Source: Myxococcales bacterium (GTDB taxonomy: Bacteria > Myxococcota_A > Polyangia > Haliangiales > Haliangiaceae). Taken from it: a stretch of DNA of 64,000 nt. The stretch is taken from contig JADKKI010000007.1 of NCBI GenBank assembly GCA_016720595.1, forward strand, positions 186,001 to 250,000, given 5' to 3'. How positions within the stretch are numbered: the first letter of the stretch is position 1; every line of letters starts with the position of its first letter. Positions 35,170 to 51,016 of the stretch are shown piece by piece. Both the position numbers and the translations under genes were made by a program. The notes under the pieces are model-generated. The model was not told the origin of the DNA, searched no databases, and saw only the letters and a list, made by a program, of their open reading frames with translations.

Positions 35170-35790
35170 ATGAAGACCTTCACGCAGATCTCGATTTCGC
35201 TCGCGATGACGCTCGGCCTCAGCTCGGTCGCGCTCGCAGGTGACGCCAAGGCCCCGACCCCCGCGCCGACCCCGGCGAAGAAGGAGGAGGCCAAGAAGGA
35301 GGCTCCGAAGAAGATGGAGCCGATGAAGGCGCCGCAGGAGCTCGCGGACATGGGCAAGGCGATGGTCGGCACCTGGAAGTGCACGGGCAAGGCCGTCATG
35401 GATCCGACCAAGCCGACCGAGATGACGGACATGAAGATGACCGTCAAGATGTCGATGGACATGGGCGGCTGGTGGATCAAGTCCACCATGGACGCCGGCG
35501 CGATGTTCAAGGGCGAGGAGTACGTGACCTACGACTCCGCCGCGAAGAAGTACATCTCGATCATGCGCGACTCGATGGGCGCCAGCGAGATGAAGACCTC
35601 GATGGGCATGAAGGACAACAAGATCGTGTGGGAGGGCGATGCCCGCTCCTCGATGCCCGGCATGACCGCCATGAAGTCCCGCGCCACCAGCGACATGTCC
35701 GACGCGAAGGCGGGCGTGAAGATGATGGGCGAGTACTCGATGGACGGAAAGACCTGGATGAAGGCGTGGGAAGCAGCCTGCAAGAAGTGA
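35170..35790 (+). CDS. Methionine-rich secreted protein, DUF1579-like
   Basis: A 206-residue exported protein with signal peptide MKTFTQISISLAMTLGLSSVALA. Mature residues begin with a Lys/Pro/Ala linker, then a beta-rich domain (MVGTWKCTGKAVMDPTKPTE, GGWWIKSTMDAG, EEYVTYDSAAKKYISIM) like the DUF1579 family. Met makes up 28 of 206 residues (13.6 percent), which is exceptional; the codons are spread through the domain. There are only two Cys. A strong AGGGAGAG lies just before ATG 35170. It ends 23 bp before a clear terminator. A metal-binding or oxidant-scavenging role is inference from composition. Confidence 0.8.
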   Translation: MKTFTQISISLAMTLGLSSVALAGDAKAPTPAPTPAKKEEAKKEAPKKMEPMKAPQELADMGKAMVGTWKCTGKAVMDPTKPTEMTDMKMTVKMSMDMGGWWIKSTMDAGAMFKGEEYVTYDSAAKKYISIMRDSMGASEMKTSMGMKDNKIVWEGDARSSMPGMTAMKSRATSDMSDAKAGVKMMGEYSMDGKTWMKAWEAACKK

Positions 35791-35812
35791 AAACGGCTGA
35801 TTCGTGACGAGG

Positions 35813-35852
35813 CGCCGGCCACCCGCAAGGGTCGCCGGCGTTCTTTGTTTTT
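35813..35852 (+). terminator. Rho-independent terminator after the Met-rich gene
   Basis: CGCCGGCCACCC (35813-35824) pairs with GGGTCGCCGGCG (35829-35840) around a GCAA loop with one mismatch, followed by a T-rich tract to 35852. It lies 23 bp after the Met-rich gene stop and separates it from clpB. Confidence 0.85.
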
Positions 35853-35864
35853 CGGTTCTTGGAG

Positions 35865-35892
35865 TTGACCGCAATGTAAGCGTGGTTACGTT
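35865..35892 (+). promoter_or_regulatory. Putative sigma-70-type promoter for clpB-dnaJ-lon
   Basis: TTGACC (35865-35870) and TACGTT (35887-35892) are 16 bp apart, 24 bases before the clpB ATG; AAGGAA at 35904-35909 is the ribosome site. The -10 hexamer is weak but TTGACC is a near-perfect -35. I see no good sigma-32 motif. Confidence 0.45.
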
Positions 35893-35915
35893 GCCCCCAG
35901 GCCAAGGAACCCGCC

Positions 35916-38512
<2,597 letters not shown>

Positions 38513-38513
<1 letters not shown>

Positions 38514-39322
38514 TGTCGCAGCAGATCGATTTCGACCCTGAGGTCGACTACTACAAGGTCCTCGGCGTCGCCAAGGATGCGACCGCCGACGAGATCAAGA
38601 AGTCGTATCGCAAGCTCGCGAAGTCCAACCATCCGGATTCCACGGGTGGCGACAAGGCCAAGGAGTCCCGGTTCAAGGACATCTCGAACGCGTACGACGT
38701 GCTCGGTGATGCCAAGAAGCGGGCGCTCTACGACCAGCTCCGTGCCAACGGCGGGATGCCGGCGGGGTATGGCCGTGGTGGTGGCGTCTACACCTCACAG
38801 GGCCCGGGTCCCGGCGTGTTCGATCTCGGCGATCTGTTCAGCCAGTTCTTCAGCAATGGCGGGCCCACCGCCGGCGGCGGAGGACGGCGCGTCCGCGTCG
38901 AGCATGTCGACTTCGAGGACGAGGGACCCACCGTACGCCAGCGCTCCGGAGGCCGGCGCCGTGCGAACGCTGCGGAGGATGCCGAGTTCGTCCAGAAGGT
39001 GAAGGCCTCCGATGGCTCCTACCTCGAGGTGAGGGGACAGGACGTCTACTCGGACGTTCGCATCGCATTCGACCGCGCGATCCTCGGCACGATCGCCACT
39101 GTGCCGACGATCGACGGCAAGGCCGAGGTGAAGGTCCCTCCGGGGACCTCGAGCGGCAAGAAGCTCCGGCTCCGCGGCAAGGGAATCCCCGATCGGGCAG
39201 GTGCGGCAGGCGACCACTACATCACCGTGCAGATCGACGTGCCCGGCAACCTCGATGAGGACGCAAAGAAACAGCTGATCCAGCTGGTAACTCGACTGCG
39301 CAAACGCGAGCACAACGACTGA
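38513..39322 (+). CDS. DnaJ-type co-chaperone without zinc finger (CbpA-like)
   Basis: A 269-residue J-protein. The J domain carries HPD ([10 protein letters not shown]) after [20 protein letters not shown], then a Gly/Phe-rich linker ([20 protein letters not shown]) and a C-terminal substrate-binding region with the [13 protein letters not shown] block of DnaJ-CTD. There is no CxxCxGxG zinc finger, so it is a class B, CbpA-like protein. It starts in the clpB stop and is 23 bp ahead of lon. A partner DnaK is not in the window. Confidence 0.93.
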
Positions 39323-39345
39323 AACGTCGTACAGTAGGGAAATCG

Positions 39346-41787
<2,442 letters not shown>

Positions 41788-41801
41788 GCGCACCGCTGCG
41801 C

Positions 41802-42191
41802 ATGCGCCGCTCGGTCCCCTTCCCATTCCTCGTGCTCGCACTCTCGCTCGCGCTCGTCGGCGCGACGGGCTGCAAGAAGAAGAGCAAGGCGGCCGCCGAG
41901 ACGATCGCGGGCATGCAGGGGTTCGCGGATCTCATGTGCCGGTGCAAGCGCGGGGACAGGCCGTGCGCGGACCAGGTGCAGGTCGAGATGACCGCGTGGT
42001 CGACCCAGATGGCGTCTCAAAGCGGCGATCATCCCGCGCCGCCGACCGAAGCCGAGATGAAGCAGATGACGAAGATCGGCACCCGCTATGGCGAGTGCAT
42101 GCTCAGGGCGTCCGAATCCGCCGACCTGCCGCCGGCGGCCGGAACTCCGCCGGCAGAACGCGCCGGGGAACCAGCTGATCACCAGCGCTGA
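41802..42191 (+). CDS. Secreted lipoprotein, N-terminal part before a frameshift
   Basis: The 129-codon frame opens with MRRSVPFPFLVLALSLALVG and lipobox GATGC, a lipoprotein signal. The mature part is Lys/Gln-rich with a CRCKRGDRPCADQVQVEMTAW motif. The frame then ends at 42191 after a doubtful tail. The next frame (42088-42741) continues with the conserved C-terminal domain, and the two together resemble the neighbouring intact lipoprotein (42751-43698) over its whole length. An extra G in the GGGG run near 42165-42172 explains the break. Homology to its neighbour is visible; function is not. Confidence 0.72.
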   Translation: MRRSVPFPFLVLALSLALVGATGCKKKSKAAAETIAGMQGFADLMCRCKRGDRPCADQVQVEMTAWSTQMASQSGDHPAPPTEAEMKQMTKIGTRYGECMLRASESADLPPAAGTPPAERAGEPADHQR

Positions 42192-42741
42192 CCAGATCGT
42201 GAAGCTGACCTACGATCAGCTGGGGAGCTTCCGGGTCGCCGAGCTGTCGCTGTCCTACGTCCGCGCCGATGGCGAGCTGCACCCGACCTATGGCAAGGCC
42301 GAGATCCAGCTGTCCCGGCCCCCGGTCCCCGAGCCCGCCGACGATCCGAACCGCGAGATCGGCGCACCGGTCCCAACCACACCACCACCCGTCGATGTGA
42401 GCGCCACGCGCTGCCCGAAGTACGTGTGGAGCCACGGCATGCGCTCGAACGACGAATCGTTCTGCATGTCGATCGGCGAGCTATCGCGGCCGCGCTGCAG
42501 CGTGCTCGAGATCTGGAAGCGGGCGATCGAGGCGGGCGCGCCGCCCGCGGGCCTCGCGATGCTTGACCTGCAGGCCCCGGTCGGAGACGCCGTTGGCCAG
42601 ATCTGGAAGTTCCGGATCGACGATGACCCGCGCAACATCCACTTCGCGCACGACGTCCCCGACACCTGCGAGCCGACGCTCGAGAAGCCGACGCCGGCCT
42701 TGCCGACCAAGCCGCCGATCGTGAAGCCCAACCCGTACTAA
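42088..42741 (+). CDS. Secreted lipoprotein, C-terminal part after a frameshift
   Basis: After the frameshift the chain reads GNQLITSADQIVKLTYDQLG, SFRVAELSLSYVRADGELHP and later CSVLEIWKRAIEAGAPPAGLA. This aligns well with VTSADQLVRHTFDGLTGFAV, LELAYIPASGVLDPTYS and CTVVEIWKQAIAKGAPPEALA of the downstream paralogue (42751-43698). The C-terminal domain is thus a conserved module of unknown fold. The apparent 5' part of this frame (42088 to about 42165) is out-of-frame sequence. Its stop is 9 bp before the next gene's ATG. Confidence 0.72.
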   Translation: MASACSGRPNPPTCRRRPELRRQNAPGNQLITSADQIVKLTYDQLGSFRVAELSLSYVRADGELHPTYGKAEIQLSRPPVPEPADDPNREIGAPVPTTPPPVDVSATRCPKYVWSHGMRSNDESFCMSIGELSRPRCSVLEIWKRAIEAGAPPAGLAMLDLQAPVGDAVGQIWKFRIDDDPRNIHFAHDVPDTCEPTLEKPTPALPTKPPIVKPNPY

Positions 42742-42750
42742 GCTGGCGGC

Positions 42751-43698
42751 ATGCGGCTCCTCCTCGTCGGCGCGCTGGTGATCGGATCGGTCGCCGCGTG
42801 CAAGGGCAAGGAGAGGCCGAGCGAGAAGCAGGCGCCACGCGCATCCGGATCGTTGCCCGCCGGACCGATCAAGCCCGCGGATCCGACGACGCCACCGGAC
42901 GCCGCGCCAGCGCCGAGTACGGGAGATGCTCGCATGACGCCCGGCGAGCTCCTCGCACAGGTCCGCGGCCACGCGGATCGGATCTGCGCATGCACCGACC
43001 CGCAGTGCATCACCACGCGCACCCAGGAGCTGATCACCTGGAGCCAGTCGGCGGCGCACCTTCCGACCGCGGCGGACAGCCCGGAGCTCGCCGCCCAGGG
43101 CGCTCGGATCCAGAAGTGCATCGACGCGCGCGGCAAGCCGCCCGTGGTGCTGACCGGCTTCCCCGATGCGCCGGCGACGCCGGTGACCAGCGCGGACCAG
43201 CTCGTACGCCACACGTTCGATGGCCTCACCGGCTTCGCGGTCGCGAGGCTCGAGCTCGCGTACATCCCGGCGAGCGGCGTGCTCGATCCCACCTACAGCA
43301 AGGCCACGGTCTCCTACGGCACGTCACGGGCCCTGCTCGAGGACGATCCCAGGCGCCCGCTCGGCGCGCCGGTGCCAGATCCGGAACCCGAGGCCGTGAT
43401 CGCGAAGCGGCAGTGCCCCGAGGTCACGTGGCGCGGCGGAGCGCGATCGCACGTCCTCCGGGCGTGTCAGCTGGTGCAGCCCCTCCCCCACCCGCGGTGC
43501 ACCGTCGTCGAGATCTGGAAGCAGGCGATCGCGAAGGGCGCACCGCCCGAGGCGCTCGCGGTGCTGAGCTTCCGCCTGGGATCAACCCCGCAGGCTCCGC
43601 CGATGTGGGGGTTCACGATCGACGACGCACCTCGCAAGGTGCACTTCGTCCGCTACCTCCCCGATGCGTGCGAGCTCGCCGTCGAGAAGCCGCAGTAG
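42751..43698 (+). CDS. Secreted lipoprotein, paralogue of the preceding gene
   Basis: A 315-residue lipoprotein with signal peptide MRLLLVGALVIGSVA and lipobox VAAC. A Pro/Ala linker leads to a Cys-rich helical domain (ICACTDPQCITTRTQEL) and then the C-terminal domain shared with the preceding gene (VTSADQLV onward). It is the intact version of that pair. I do not recognise the family. The two genes are 9 bp apart and probably co-transcribed, perhaps with lon, which ends 14 bp before the first. It converges without a gap on the sugar dehydrogenase gene. Confidence 0.8.
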   Translation: MRLLLVGALVIGSVAACKGKERPSEKQAPRASGSLPAGPIKPADPTTPPDAAPAPSTGDARMTPGELLAQVRGHADRICACTDPQCITTRTQELITWSQSAAHLPTAADSPELAAQGARIQKCIDARGKPPVVLTGFPDAPATPVTSADQLVRHTFDGLTGFAVARLELAYIPASGVLDPTYSKATVSYGTSRALLEDDPRRPLGAPVPDPEPEAVIAKRQCPEVTWRGGARSHVLRACQLVQPLPHPRCTVVEIWKQAIAKGAPPEALAVLSFRLGSTPQAPPMWGFTIDDAPRKVHFVRYLPDACELAVEKPQ

Positions 43699-44922
43699 TC
43701 AGCGCTTCGGGGCGAGCCGGTAGATCGATCCGGTGAGCTCGACGATATACAGCTCGCCGTCGGCATCGACGCCGAACGAGCTGACCTGCGCGAGGATCCC
43801 TTCGCGATCGATCGCCGCCTTCCAGTCCCAGTGATCGCGCGTGTAGCCGTCCTTCCAGGTCAGGCTGCGCAGCAGGCCCGTGCAGTAGTCGGCGTAGAAG
43901 TAGCGTCCGTCGAGCATCGGCAGCGCCTTGCCGCGATACACGAAGCCGCCGGTGACCGAGCAGCCCTCGTCGTGCGAGTAGTCGGCGATCGGTGCGGTGA
44001 AGCCATCGCGCGCGCACGCCGCCTTGCGGAAGCAGTGGTTGCCCTCGACCACGTTCCAGCCGAAGTTGTGCTGCGCCTTGTCGGTGCCGGCGACCGCATA
44101 GACGTTCTCCCACAGGTTCTGGCCGACATCCCCGATGTAGAGATCACCGGTCTTCGCGTCGAACGAGAACCGCCACGGGTTGCGTGATCCGAGGTGGACC
44201 CGCTCGGGCTCGACCTTCGCGGCATCCACATCGAGCCGCAGGATCTTGCCGAGCAGCGCCTTGGGGTTCTGCCCGTTCCGCTCCGGATCGCCCGCATCGC
44301 CGCCGTCGCCCATCCCGGTGTAGAGCTTGCCGTCCGGCCCGAACACGAGGTTGCCGCCGTTGTGATTCGAGAACGGCTGGTGGATCGACAGCAGTTCTTT
44401 GCGCGACGCCGGATCCACCACGTCTGGATCCTTGGAGACGCGGTACTCGACGATGTGCGTGGCCCCGTCCGCATCATCGGTGTAGTTGACGAACAGCCGG
44501 CCATTGGTCGCGTACTGCGGATGAAACGCCAGGCCGAGCAGCCCCTGCTCGTTGCCATCGGAGATGCCGCCGACCGTCAGGAACGCCTTCGGCGCGAGCT
44601 TGCCGTTCTCGATGATCCGGATCCGGCCGGCGTGCTGCTCGACCACGAACCAGCGCTTGCGCGGATCCGCCGGCGCCACCACGAACGCCACGGGCCGCGC
44701 GAGGCCGTGCGCGACCTCGTCGAGCTGGATCTGGTCCCCGAGCTCCTTGGGCACGGGCACGAGCTCCGCGCTGCCTGGCGGTGCGGCGGCAGGGCCTGGC
44801 GGGGCCGCGGCGGGGGCCGTGGTGGTCGGGGGCACGGGGAGGACCGGGGCGGTCCGCTCCGGGCTCTCACGGCGGCAGGCCAGGACCAGGGCCAGGGCAG
44901 CAATCGGCGACAGCCTTGTCAT
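43699..44922 (-). CDS. PQQ-dependent sugar dehydrogenase-family lipoprotein
   Basis: A 407-residue exported enzyme of the soluble aldose/glucose dehydrogenase (GSDH/YliI) family, a six-bladed propeller using PQQ. Marks are QGLLGLAFHPQYATNGRLFV, HNGGNLVFGPDGKLYTGMGD, GGDAGDPERNGQNPKALLGKI and the conserved HLGSRNPWRFSFD segment, plus the C-terminal GGFVYRGKALPMLDGRYFY. The signal MTRLSPIAALALVLAC gives a lipobox, so it is an outer-membrane or periplasmic lipoprotein. I chose ATG 44922; the frame extends 13 codons upstream without signal. Substrate is unknown. Confidence 0.9.
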   Translation of the reverse strand: MTRLSPIAALALVLACRRESPERTAPVLPVPPTTTAPAAAPPGPAAAPPGSAELVPVPKELGDQIQLDEVAHGLARPVAFVVAPADPRKRWFVVEQHAGRIRIIENGKLAPKAFLTVGGISDGNEQGLLGLAFHPQYATNGRLFVNYTDDADGATHIVEYRVSKDPDVVDPASRKELLSIHQPFSNHNGGNLVFGPDGKLYTGMGDGGDAGDPERNGQNPKALLGKILRLDVDAAKVEPERVHLGSRNPWRFSFDAKTGDLYIGDVGQNLWENVYAVAGTDKAQHNFGWNVVEGNHCFRKAACARDGFTAPIADYSHDEGCSVTGGFVYRGKALPMLDGRYFYADYCTGLLRSLTWKDGYTRDHWDWKAAIDREGILAQVSSFGVDADGELYIVELTGSIYRLAPKR

Positions 44923-45173
44923 CTCGTCATAGGTCGTGCCACAGGCCGCCCTGTTAGCCAATTGGATGGGCGGCGCAACGCCTTGGCTTGGGTCCCGCGG
45001 TCGATCGGGTTGCCACCCACCGGGGCAGCTGCCGGCTACTCCACTAGCCGCCCTGTCCGGTTCTCACATCGGGTAGCGCCCAACTAACCGATGATCCTTC
45101 AGCCGATCCGTTGCGAACGGGCCTCGGCGATGGCACATCGCGTGCTCCTCGGTAGGACCAAGGACGACAAGCC

Positions 45174-45485
45174 ATGCAGATGACATCATTTATCGCCGCA
45201 GGGTACGGGAACGCGAAGAACCGGAAGGACCTCCGTCACTACTTCGAGTACTCGAGCCAGGGCGTCGATGTCCTGGAGGACGGTCTCAAGGAGATCTCGT
45301 TCGGCGAGTACCTGGTGGACCAGGGCATCGTCGATCGCTTCCAGCTGTTCCGCGTCCTCCAGCTCCAGGATCGGTCGCCGGGCGTACGCCTGGGCGAGGC
45401 GGTCGCTGCACTCGGCTACGCGCCGATCGGTGCGGTCGAGCGGCTGTACCAGCGCTTCACGGCGCTCACGACCGTGACCGTCTAA
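45174..45485 (+). CDS. Small GspE/PilB-N-domain-like protein
   Basis: A 103-residue protein. The second half (FGEYLVDQGIVDRFQLFRVL and VRLGEAVAALGYAPIGAVERL) matches the helical N-terminal module of type II secretion and pilus ATPases (GspE-N/MshEN-like), but here it stands alone without an ATPase. MshEN domains in other proteins bind c-di-GMP; whether this one does is unknown. An AAGGA site lies about 10 bases before ATG 45174. It is a single gene between divergent or convergent neighbours. The annotation as domain-like is a pattern match only. Confidence 0.62.
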   Translation: MQMTSFIAAGYGNAKNRKDLRHYFEYSSQGVDVLEDGLKEISFGEYLVDQGIVDRFQLFRVLQLQDRSPGVRLGEAVAALGYAPIGAVERLYQRFTALTTVTV

Positions 45486-45561
45486 GCGTCGGCACTCGTC
45501 TCGGCGCCCCTCTGGTCACTCCTGGCCGTCCCAGCCGTCCCGTCCGTCCCGTCCGTCCTGC

Positions 45562-46580
<1,019 letters not shown>

Positions 46581-46584
<4 letters not shown>

Positions 46585-46913
46585 GGTGCGGTCCTTTCCT
46601 TCGGGCTGAGGTCGATCTCGATCTGGTCGTTGGTCACACGCACGGGGTAGGTGACCAGGCAGTACTCGGATGCATCGGCGTGGCGTCCGGTCGCAGTCGA
46701 GAACCGCCAGCCGTGGTTGGGACAGATCAGGTGCCCGCGAGACACGATGCCCTCCACGAGGTCACCGCCGCGGTGAAGGCATCGCCGCTGCATCGCGAAG
46801 TAGCGCTCCCCGTCGAGGCCGAGCACGAGCTCGGTGCCGGCGATCTCGATGGCGAGCACATCGCCCGTGCGAAGATCTCCGACCTTCGCCACGGCTCGCC
46901 ACGAATCGGTCAC
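46581..46913 (-). CDS. Small Rieske [2Fe-2S] protein
   Basis: A 110-residue Rieske ferredoxin. The cluster ligands are present as CLHRGG and CPNHGWRF. Proteins of this size act as electron carriers for Rieske oxygenases or reductases. Starting at GTG 46913 gives a compact domain; the longer open frame upstream looks random. It shares a 4-bp overlap with isocitrate dehydrogenase, an unusual pairing. Which reductase or oxygenase it serves cannot be told from the window. Confidence 0.87.
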
Positions 46914-47059
46914 GCCTCGACTCTCGCACATTTCCCCCACCCATCTCGCAAACCGCAGGGACGCGCCGTGCACCGGCGCACAGCCAGTGCGTGCTCACCG
47001 CGCGAAGGCGCACCAGCAGCGGGCGTCGAGCGCCGCGGATGGTACCGTGTGGAGGAACC

Positions 47060-48475
47060 ATGGCGTTTGATGCGTACGGAGCGGTGCTCGGCCGGGTGCT
47101 CTACCCGGCCTGGGAGCGCCTCCGCGGACGCCCGACGTTCCCGCTCCTCCATCAGCTCCAGCGCAGCGAGCGGATCTCACTCGACGAGCTGACCGCGCAG
47201 CGCACCGGCTATCTGCGGCGCCTGATCCGCCACGCGTACCACCACACCGCCCACTATCGCGCGCTGTTCGACGCTGCCGGTCTCCACCCCTCCGACATCA
47301 CCACGCTCTCTGACCTGCGCTCGGTGCCGCTCCTGCCGCGCGCGATCGCGCAGACCACCGTCGAGACCCGGACCGCCCCGTACCCCGTGGTCGCCGTCAG
47401 CAAGGCCACCAGCGGATCGACCGGGCAGCCGCTCGAGGTCCGGTTCTCCGCCGAGAGCCGGCACTGGCGCGATGCCACACGGTGGCGCGGCTTCGGCTGG
47501 GGTGGCTATCACATGGGCGACAAGGCGATGCACCTGTGGGGGCTCGCGGCGGTGCCGCCCTCTGCGCTGACCCGCGCGAAGATCGCGATCGATCGCAAGC
47601 TGCGTCGCGACATCTATGCGAGCTGCATGGTGCGCTCGAACGAGAACCTCCACGAGATGGTGGAGTTGATCCGGAGCGAGCGGCCACAGGTCCTCGCGGG
47701 CTACGGGCAGGCGCTCGCCGATCTCGCGCGGTACGTCAACCGCGAGGGGCTTCGCAGCTGGGACACCATCCCCGTGATCTACGGCGCCGAACGGCTGTGG
47801 GATCACGACCGCGCGGACCTCGCGCAAGCATTCGGCCCGGCGGTGTTCGAGACCTATGGCTGCCGCGAGTTCATGCTGATGGGCAGCGAGTGCGAAGCCC
47901 ATGACGGCCTGCACGAATCCGCCGAGAACCTGATCGTCGAGCTCGTCGTGCGCGAGCCCGATGGCTCCACGCGCCCCGCCCTACCCGGCGAGCAAGGCGA
48001 GGTGGCGGTCACCGATCTCCACAACCTCGCGTGCCCGTTCATCCGGTACCTCACCGGTGACCTCGCCACCGCGCGCGCGCAGGCGCCGTGCCCGTGCGGC
48101 CGCACCCTCCCGCGGTTCGGTGCGATCGACGGCCGGATCACCGACACGATGCGCGACGCCGCCGGAAATCCCGTCGAAGGCATCCTGTTCAACATCCTGT
48201 TCCTCAACATGGCGAAGCACACGCGCCAGTTCCAGGCGATCCAGCGCCGGGATGGGTCGCTGCTCCTCAAGGTCGTGCCCACCGCGACGGGTCGGCTCCC
48301 GGCGGAGGTGGAGCGCTTGATCCGCGAGTTCGTGGGCAAGCACCTCCGCGGCATCGCGCTCACGATCGAGCTGGTCACCGAGATCCCGCTGACCACCGCC
48401 GGCAAGCTGCGGCGCGTCGTCGTCGAGGCTGGTGGCTGGAGCCCGTCCCACGATCTCGGCGAGACCGGCAGCTGA
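47060..48475 (+). CDS. Adenylate-forming enzyme, phenylacetate-CoA ligase (PaaK/CapK) family
   Basis: A 471-residue ANL-superfamily protein. The P-loop reads SKATSGSTGQPLEVRFS and a second core motif is ETYGCREFMLMGSECE. The region IRYLTGDLATARAQAPCPCGRTL has the Asp/Arg and Cys-x-Cys zinc-like site of PaaK-type proteins, and the final domain ends in TTAGKLRRVV with the catalytic Lys. Such enzymes activate carboxylates as adenylates, often for CoA or polysaccharide transfer; the substrate is unknown. GGAGGA at 47051-47056 fixes the ATG. It stands alone, divergent from the Rieske gene. Confidence 0.87.
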   Translation: MAFDAYGAVLGRVLYPAWERLRGRPTFPLLHQLQRSERISLDELTAQRTGYLRRLIRHAYHHTAHYRALFDAAGLHPSDITTLSDLRSVPLLPRAIAQTTVETRTAPYPVVAVSKATSGSTGQPLEVRFSAESRHWRDATRWRGFGWGGYHMGDKAMHLWGLAAVPPSALTRAKIAIDRKLRRDIYASCMVRSNENLHEMVELIRSERPQVLAGYGQALADLARYVNREGLRSWDTIPVIYGAERLWDHDRADLAQAFGPAVFETYGCREFMLMGSECEAHDGLHESAENLIVELVVREPDGSTRPALPGEQGEVAVTDLHNLACPFIRYLTGDLATARAQAPCPCGRTLPRFGAIDGRITDTMRDAAGNPVEGILFNILFLNMAKHTRQFQAIQRRDGSLLLKVVPTATGRLPAEVERLIREFVGKHLRGIALTIELVTEIPLTTAGKLRRVVVEAGGWSPSHDLGETGS

Positions 48476-48482
48476 CCTGGGA

Positions 48483-49958
<1,476 letters not shown>

Positions 49959-50066
49959 AGCATACCTCCGCCTGTCCAGCCGTCTAGACGGCGTCCATGG
50001 GAGTGGACGGACTGGAGGGTGAAATGCAACCTAAGCATTTGTAATTGCTTGTTCAGCGGGTTGGAC

Positions 50067-50090
50067 GAACCTGGCTCGGTGCGTGCGTAT
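50067..50090 (+). promoter_or_regulatory. Possible ECF-type autoregulated promoter
   Basis: GAAC at 50067-50070 and CGTAT at 50086-50090 are 15 bp apart, a loose match to ECF sigma promoters, ahead of a sigma-24-type gene. The region before it (50028-50055) is AT-rich compared with its surroundings. The match is weak. Confidence 0.3.
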
Positions 50091-50113
50091 ACCCCTGCGG
50101 CAAGGAGGCTTCA

Positions 50114-50638
50114 ATGCACGCACCCGTCACCATGGATGCTGACCCAGTTCGCACCCGGGCCTATGTGAAGTCGGTCGCGCTGAAGTACGTCCGTGATGAT
50201 CAGGATGCGGAGGACGTGACCCAGGACGCGATGCTGCTCGCGCACCGCTACCGCGCCTCGTTCCGCGGGGAGTCACGGTTCTCGACGTGGCTGTATCGCG
50301 TCACCGCGACCGCCGCCCTCATGTTCCTCCGCAAGCAGCGTCGCCTCGCGCGGGAGATCCCGGCGAGCGGATCGGTCAACGACGAGGACGGGACGCCGTG
50401 GCTCGAGCAGCATCCTGCGCCGACCGACCTCCGCGCCGAGATCATCGCGAAGGTCGACCTGGGGCTGGTCTCCGAGGCCGTCGCGGCGCTCGGGACGAAG
50501 TATCCGGCGGTGTTCTGGAAGCGCTATGGCGAGGGCCGCACCGAGACCGAGATCGCCCGGGACCTGGGTGTGTCCGTCGCAGCGGTCAAGACCCGCGCGT
50601 TTCGCGCCCGGCAGGCAGCCGTCGCGGCCGTGCGCTGA
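50114..50638 (+). CDS. ECF-type (sigma-70 family, sigma-24-like) sigma factor
   Basis: A 174-residue two-domain sigma factor. Region 2 reads YVRDDQDAEDVTQDAMLLAH and FRGESRFSTWLYRVTATAAL; region 4 is PAVFWKRYGEGRTETEIARD and LGVSVAAVKTRAFRARQ, the typical HTH. ATG 50114 is preferred because AAGGAGG lies 5 bases before it; the longer open frame lacks support. No anti-sigma gene is next to it, which is unusual, though a 74-codon Cys-rich gene lies convergent after it. Stress-responsive regulation is implied but the signal is unknown. Confidence 0.92.
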   Translation: MHAPVTMDADPVRTRAYVKSVALKYVRDDQDAEDVTQDAMLLAHRYRASFRGESRFSTWLYRVTATAALMFLRKQRRLAREIPASGSVNDEDGTPWLEQHPAPTDLRAEIIAKVDLGLVSEAVAALGTKYPAVFWKRYGEGRTETEIARDLGVSVAAVKTRAFRARQAAVAAVR

Positions 50639-50863
50639 CTACGCGCCGACGCGAGCTTCGGGGCGATCGAACGCGAGCTGGGGATAGCTGGTGTGGACCG
50701 AGCAGAACGTGCGCCCGCCGTGCGTGGCGCGCAGCTCCCAGGCGCGGTGCTTGGCGGCACAGCCATCGGCACACAGCTCGATCACTTCGACGCGATCATT
50801 GGCGAGGAGCTCGATCACCAGCCACTGGGCCGGATAGACCGCGCACATGTCGATCCACTGCAT
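50639..50863 (-). CDS. Small Cys/His-containing protein convergent to the sigma factor
   Basis: A 74-residue frame (MQWIDMCAVYPAQWLVIELL onward). The second part has CADGCAAKHR and CSVHTSYP, a CxxxC/H cluster that could bind zinc, though spacing is not a known zinc finger. ATG 50863 is the likely start. It is 1 bp from the sigma-factor stop. Being coding is plausible but unproven; no family is recognised. A zinc-binding anti-sigma-like partner is speculation. Confidence 0.45.
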   Translation of the reverse strand: MQWIDMCAVYPAQWLVIELLANDRVEVIELCADGCAAKHRAWELRATHGGRTFCSVHTSYPQLAFDRPEARVGA

Positions 50864-51016
50864 GTGGGCAGAGGCTACTCCCCTCCCGCGACACCACAAC
50901 TTTTGACCGTGTCGATTTGGGGAAAACGACGTGTGGGTGCCCGGCCACGGATTCTCGCAACCAGCTGATCTTACTAGACTTCGCTCGCTGGTACGGGGGG
51001 TGAACTAGATCCCCTC

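Noticed and set aside
45485..45561. CCGTCC repeats as a terminator
   Set aside because: The repeat (CCGTCCCGTCC units) has no inverted partner and no T-rich tail.
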